Assembly: GCA_047632015.1 (NCBI GenBank)
Contig: JBLIBC010000080.1
Span: 1 to 10,309, forward strand
Length of the DNA stretch: 10,309 bases
Reading direction: 5' to 3'
From: JBLIAZ01 sp047632015
GTDB lineage: Bacteria > Bacteroidota > Bacteroidia > Flavobacteriales_C > GCA-002722245
Position 1 is the first letter of the stretch; every line of letters begins with the position of its first letter. Positions 7,077-10,309 of the stretch are shown piece by piece. The translations under genes were made by a program, and so were the position numbers. The notes below the pieces were generated by a model. It searched no databases and was not told the origin of the DNA. It saw only the letters and a program-made list of their open reading frames with translations.

Positions 7077-7090
7077 TGGACATCAGTCCA
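7077..7090. promoter_or_regulatory. Short hairpin/operator-like dyad upstream of the cysteine-rich lipoprotein gene
   Basis: TGGAC (7077-7081) and GTCCA (7086-7090) form a perfect 5-bp dyad around ATCA. On the minus strand it lies just upstream of a -7-like TAAATTCG (7067-7060), about 43 bases before the lipoprotein ATG. It could be an operator. The dyad is short and no TTG is found at -33, so this is tentative. Confidence 0.25.
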
Positions 7091-7097
7091 TAAATAC

Positions 7098-7250
7098 TTA
7101 AACCAATTGGCTGGTCTGGTTTTTAACTTGTTATTTTTCCTTTACCTTCGTTAAAAAACGAAAAACAAAGTATATGCTATGCTTGGCTTTTTTACCTTGA
7201 TAAATAAAAAATAACGTTCGTAAAAAATACAAACAGGCCAATTGGTTTAA
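7098..7250. repeat. Perfect 14-bp inverted repeat in the divergent intergenic region
   Basis: TTAAACCAATTGGC (7098-7111) and its exact complement GCCAATTGGTTTAA (7237-7250) flank a 125-base AT-rich segment between the divergent lipoprotein and ABC exporter genes. Each arm also contains the palindrome CCAATTGG. The segment includes a smaller dyad, TTCGTT (7147-7152) with AACGAA (7157-7162). The arms could be paired binding sites for a regulator of both genes, or the ends of a small MITE-like element with no coding capacity. There is no open frame of note inside. Confidence 0.6.
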
Positions 7251-7294
7251 ATATAATTAAGACTTTTACACTCTATTTAACGTTAATTCCCTGA

Positions 7295-9136
7295 ATGAAA
7301 AGTTTAATCAAGCTTCTTAAGTACGTAAAGCACTATAAAGGTTACGGGATCCTAAATTTGATTTTCAATGTATTGGCTATAGTATTCAACGCGGTTTCAC
7401 TCACCATGTTGAATCCAATTTTGAACTTACTTTTCAAAGATGCTAACTTTGATTACACTCAGTTCACAGGAGTTAATCCTAATGATGGCTTTACGATGAA
7501 GTTCTTCGAGTTTGAACTAAATGGTTGGTTTGCCGACATGATTTTAAACCACGGCACGGGCGTAGTTGACGGAAAAAAGCGGGTATTATTAATAATAGCA
7601 GTATTAACTATTATTACTTTTTTCCTCAAAAATGTATTTACTTACATGGCAAGATGGGTCCTTGCTCCTATAAGGAACGACATCATCGCAATTGTACGGA
7701 AGGAAGTGTACAAAAAAGTACTTAAGCTTCCTATCTCCTTTTTTAGCGATGAAAAAAAGGGAGACATCATGAGTAGAATGACCTCCGATGTGAAAGAACT
7801 TGAATTAGGTATCGCAGCTATTGAAGCATTCTTTAAGCAACCTATTACCATCGCTTTTTTCCTAAGCATGCTGTTTTTTGTGGATGCTCAGTTAACTTTA
7901 ATTGTATTGGTTCTTGTTCCTGTAGTAGGAATTATTATTTCAAAAATTGGAAAAGGATTAAAAAGAACGTCCACAAAAGCACAGGAAAGAATTGGCGAAG
8001 TTGTCACTGTTTTTGAGGAAACTTTAAGTGGGCTTAAAATCATAAAAGCATTTGCAGTTGAAAAAATATTCGTTGGGAAATTCGAAAAATACAACCGCCA
8101 GTTTTTCACTTTATCCACAAGAGCATTCCGTAAAAAAACTTTGGCAGCACCTACTAGTGAATTCTTAGGTATTATTATGTTTTGTGTAGTCCTGTTAGTT
8201 GGCGGCCACAGGGTGTTTGAAGGCACATTTAGCGGAGCGACTTTCATCATGTACCTCCTGTACTTATATGGCTTAATCACCCCAATTAAAGGACTTACCG
8301 ATGCTATTACCTCTATGCATCAATCGTCTGCATCATTGGATCGAATTGAAAAAATACTTAGCGCAGATATTACGATCAACAACAAGGAAAATGCTTTATC
8401 TAAAAACAGTTTAAATCAAGACATCGTATTAAAAGATGTGCATTTCAAATACGAAAAAGACTGGGTGTTAAAAGGCATCAACTTCACATTTGAAAAAGGA
8501 AAGTCTTACGCATTGGTTGGACATTCAGGAAGTGGCAAGTCCACTTTGGCCGATTTAATTCCACGTTTTCAAGAAGCCACAAAAGGAGAAGTGTTAATCG
8601 ACAACGAGAACATTAAAAACATTGACCTTGGAGAATTACGAAGACTTACAGGTATTGTAACTCAAGACTCCATTTTATTTAATGATTCAGTAAGGAACAA
8701 TTTGACTTTAGGTATTGACGACATTTCAGACGAACAAATCACTTCAGCATTAGCGACAGCAAACGCTCTTGAATTTGTTGAAAAATTAGAAAGCGGATTA
8801 GACACCACTATTGGAGATGGAGGAGGGAAATTAAGCGGTGGACAAAAACAAAGACTTTGTATCGCAAGAGCTGTACTTCAAAACCCACCAATACTAATAT
8901 TAGACGAGGCTACCTCTGCCCTAGACACCTCATCAGAACACATTGTGCAAGACGCACTTAATAAAGTAATGCTCAACAGGACTTCCATCGTAATTGCCCA
9001 CAGGTTATCCACCATTCGAAATTCAGATTGCATAATCGTCCTTGACGAAGGTGAAATATCGCAAGTAGGCACGCATGATGAATTGATAGGTAAAGAAGGA
9101 ATCTATAAAGTGTTGTCGGAAATGCAAAACAACTAG
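7295..9136 (+). CDS. MsbA-like ABC exporter (fused membrane and ATPase domains)
   Basis: This is a half-transporter of 613 residues that would work as a homodimer in the inner membrane, exporting a lipid or other hydrophobic substrate. Residues 1 to about 340 form a six-helix exporter membrane domain, with hydrophobic stretches near 19-45, 98-117, 182-215 and 288-328. The ATPase domain follows, with A-loop Y386, Walker A GHSGSGKST (409-417), Q-loop Q457, signature LSGGQ (513-517), Walker B ILILDE (533-538) and switch H569, all intact. Many such Bacteroidota genes are named msbA, but the substrate (lipid A, peptide or drug) cannot be told here, so I leave the symbol empty. It is divergent from the cysteine-rich lipoprotein gene across a region with a long-spaced inverted repeat. 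An insertion sequence begins about 17 bases after its stop. Confidence 0.92.
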   Translation: MKSLIKLLKYVKHYKGYGILNLIFNVLAIVFNAVSLTMLNPILNLLFKDANFDYTQFTGVNPNDGFTMKFFEFELNGWFADMILNHGTGVVDGKKRVLLIIAVLTIITFFLKNVFTYMARWVLAPIRNDIIAIVRKEVYKKVLKLPISFFSDEKKGDIMSRMTSDVKELELGIAAIEAFFKQPITIAFFLSMLFFVDAQLTLIVLVLVPVVGIIISKIGKGLKRTSTKAQERIGEVVTVFEETLSGLKIIKAFAVEKIFVGKFEKYNRQFFTLSTRAFRKKTLAAPTSEFLGIIMFCVVLLVGGHRVFEGTFSGATFIMYLLYLYGLITPIKGLTDAITSMHQSSASLDRIEKILSADITINNKENALSKNSLNQDIVLKDVHFKYEKDWVLKGINFTFEKGKSYALVGHSGSGKSTLADLIPRFQEATKGEVLIDNENIKNIDLGELRRLTGIVTQDSILFNDSVRNNLTLGIDDISDEQITSALATANALEFVEKLESGLDTTIGDGGGKLSGGQKQRLCIARAVLQNPPILILDEATSALDTSSEHIVQDALNKVMLNRTSIVIAHRLSTIRNSDCIIVLDEGEISQVGTHDELIGKEGIYKVLSEMQNN

Positions 9137-9153
9137 GTAGGCGGATTGGCTTG

Positions 9154-10309
9154 CAGGGCAAAATCATACTTTTTCAACGTTAAAAATTATATTGTAAACA
9201 CCTTATTATCAACTGATAAGTTTGTTTTGTTAGCGTATATTCCGTGTATTTATCGGCTAATCAAACAGTTAAATGGAATCAAAAAATAGTTTAGTACGAA
9301 TTTTAGTAAAGTAGAAGACCCTCGAAGTCACATCAACAGGCTACACAATTTAACCGACGTCATTGCCATTGGAATGGTTGCAGTTCTCTGCGGAGCAGAA
9401 ACATGGGAACAAATGGTTGCTTTTTCAAAATCAAAAATAGATTTTCTTCTCTAATTTTTAGAACTCCCTCACGGAATACCCTCGAAAGACACTATTAACA
9501 GAGTCTTTTCAACCATTGACAGCATTAAGTTTGAAGCCTGTTTTATGGAATGGGTTAACACGACATCCAACTTATCTAGCGGTCAAGTGATTGCTATTGA
9601 TGGCAAAACAATTCGAGGGGCTGAGGAACACGGCAAAACATCACCTATCCACATGGTAAGTGCCTAGACTTGTGAAAACAACCTTGTTTTGGGGCAAATA
9701 AAAGTGAATGAAAAATCAAATTAAATCACAGCCATACCCGAATTATTAGAAATTTTATGCGTAGAGAATTGCGTTGTGACCATTGATGCTATGGGTTGTC
9801 AACGAGATATTGCTGAAAAAATCATTAAAAATGATGCCAATTATATTTTAGCTGTAAAAACCAACCCGAATTGTATCAAGACATTCAAGATTCTTTTGTG
9901 TTCTCTAAAAAGGTGGAAACGATAACAGATGTTGACTTTGGGCATGGACGCATAGAAACAAGAACATGTAGTGTTATCAAAGACCTTAGCCGTATTCAGA
10001 AATCTCAACGATGGGAAAACTTAACTTCTTTAGTCAAGCTCGAAAGTATGCGAGAATTTAAAAACAGCTGCAAACCCAGGGAAACATTCACTCGATATTT
10101 TATTTCAAGTGGTGATGAAACAGAGCAGTTTTTTCAAAAGTCTATCCGTTCTCATTGGGCAATAGAAAATAAATTACATTGGGTATTGGACGTCACTTTT
10201 GGTGAAGACGCCTCACGAAAAAGAAAAGGAAATACAGCTCAAAATTATTCTTTGCTGTTAAAAATAGCTTTGAATCTACTCAGAAATGAAAAAACAGAAA
10301 AATAAAGCA
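9154..10309 (+). mobile_element. ISAs1-family insertion sequence, degenerate, right end outside window
   Basis: The element is identified by its transposase remnant (9273 to the window edge). The left boundary is set tentatively at CAGGGC (9154-9159), because ISAs1-type ends commonly begin with similar bases and no other feature lies between the ABC exporter stop and the transposase start. The right terminal repeat and target-site duplication lie beyond the window, so the boundary cannot be confirmed. About 119 bases of non-coding leader (9154-9272) precede the transposase. Confidence 0.65.
9273..10309 (+). pseudogene. Broken ISAs1-family (H-repeat type) transposase
   Basis: Pieced together, the frames read as an ISAs1-family DDE transposase: MESKNSLVR, then KVEDPRSHINRLH, AVLCGAETWEQM, ELPHGIPSKDTINRVF, IAIDGKTIRG (catalytic Asp), LVLGQIKVNEKSN, VTIDAMGCQRDIA (second Asp), YQDIQDSF, GHGRIETRTCSVI, SHWAIENKLHWVLDVTFGED (catalytic Glu near the end) and ALNLLRNEK. 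Frame changes occur near 9300 and near 9866, each consistent with a single-base loss. In-frame stops interrupt the middle frame: TAA 9452-9454, TAG 9665-9667 (where the family has Trp in HMVSAW) and TAA 9722-9724 (where it has Glu in KSNEITAIPELL). The final frame closes at 10303-10305, slightly earlier than usual for the family. It is very unlikely to make an active enzyme. Confidence 0.88.

Noticed and set aside
7143..7199. TACCTTCG (7143) and TACCTTGA (7192) as exporter promoters
   Set aside because: Each resembles the TAnnTTTG box, but neither has a TTG at the right upstream distance, so I did not list them as features.
7067..9072. Minus-strand open frames inside the ABC exporter
   Set aside because: They are shadows of a well-conserved coding frame with all ABC motifs intact, and they show no recognisable features.
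9452..9724. In-frame TAA/TAG in the transposase as evidence of stop-codon recoding
   Set aside because: All intact genes here use TAA, TAG or TGA as normal stops, and the transposase also has frame changes, so simple decay explains it.
1..10309. CRISPR arrays, tRNA/rRNA genes, toxin-antitoxin or phage-defence genes
   Set aside because: No regular spaced repeats, cloverleaf-like segments or recognisable proteins of these kinds were seen on either strand.

Overview
The window looks like chromosomal DNA of an AT-rich member of the Bacteroidota, most likely a marine flavobacterium-like lineage. The clues are protein style rather than any marker gene: a bifunctional HisB whose phosphatase half lacks the zinc-binding cysteines, a XerD of the Bacteroidota type, a lipidated DUF1684 protein, weak Shine-Dalgarno sequences, and promoter-like boxes that resemble TAnnTTTG rather than TATAAT. 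This placement is an inference.

Left part (1-3100), all on the + strand. The end of hisC is followed after one base by hisB, which is the tail of a histidine operon. The usual next genes (hisH, hisA, hisF, hisI) do not follow. Instead there is a DUF1684 lipoprotein and a membrane-anchored endonuclease/exonuclease/phosphatase (EEP) family protein.

Middle part (3274-6588), a compact + strand unit: plsY (phospholipid synthesis), a HAD-family phosphatase, two small unknown membrane proteins and xerD. The last three genes overlap. The two membrane proteins appear to be paralogues of each other, which suggests an ancient tandem duplication and a two-subunit membrane complex. A perfect palindromic hairpin at 6557-6588 ends the unit, and it probably also serves the convergent minus-strand gene.

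Right part. A minus-strand gene (6610-7017) encodes a very cysteine-rich, His/Glu-tailed lipoprotein that is probably metal-binding. It is divergent from a complete MsbA-like ABC exporter (7295-9136). The 277-base region between them holds a perfect 14-bp inverted repeat with arms 125 bases apart, and a short hairpin. Directly after the exporter (about 17 bases past its stop) lies the left end of an ISAs1-family insertion sequence. Its transposase is broken by three in-frame stops and at least two frameshifts, and it runs to the window edge.

No tRNA, rRNA, CRISPR array or defence system was seen. The least explained items are the paralogous membrane-protein pair and the cysteine-rich lipoprotein with its divergent control region.
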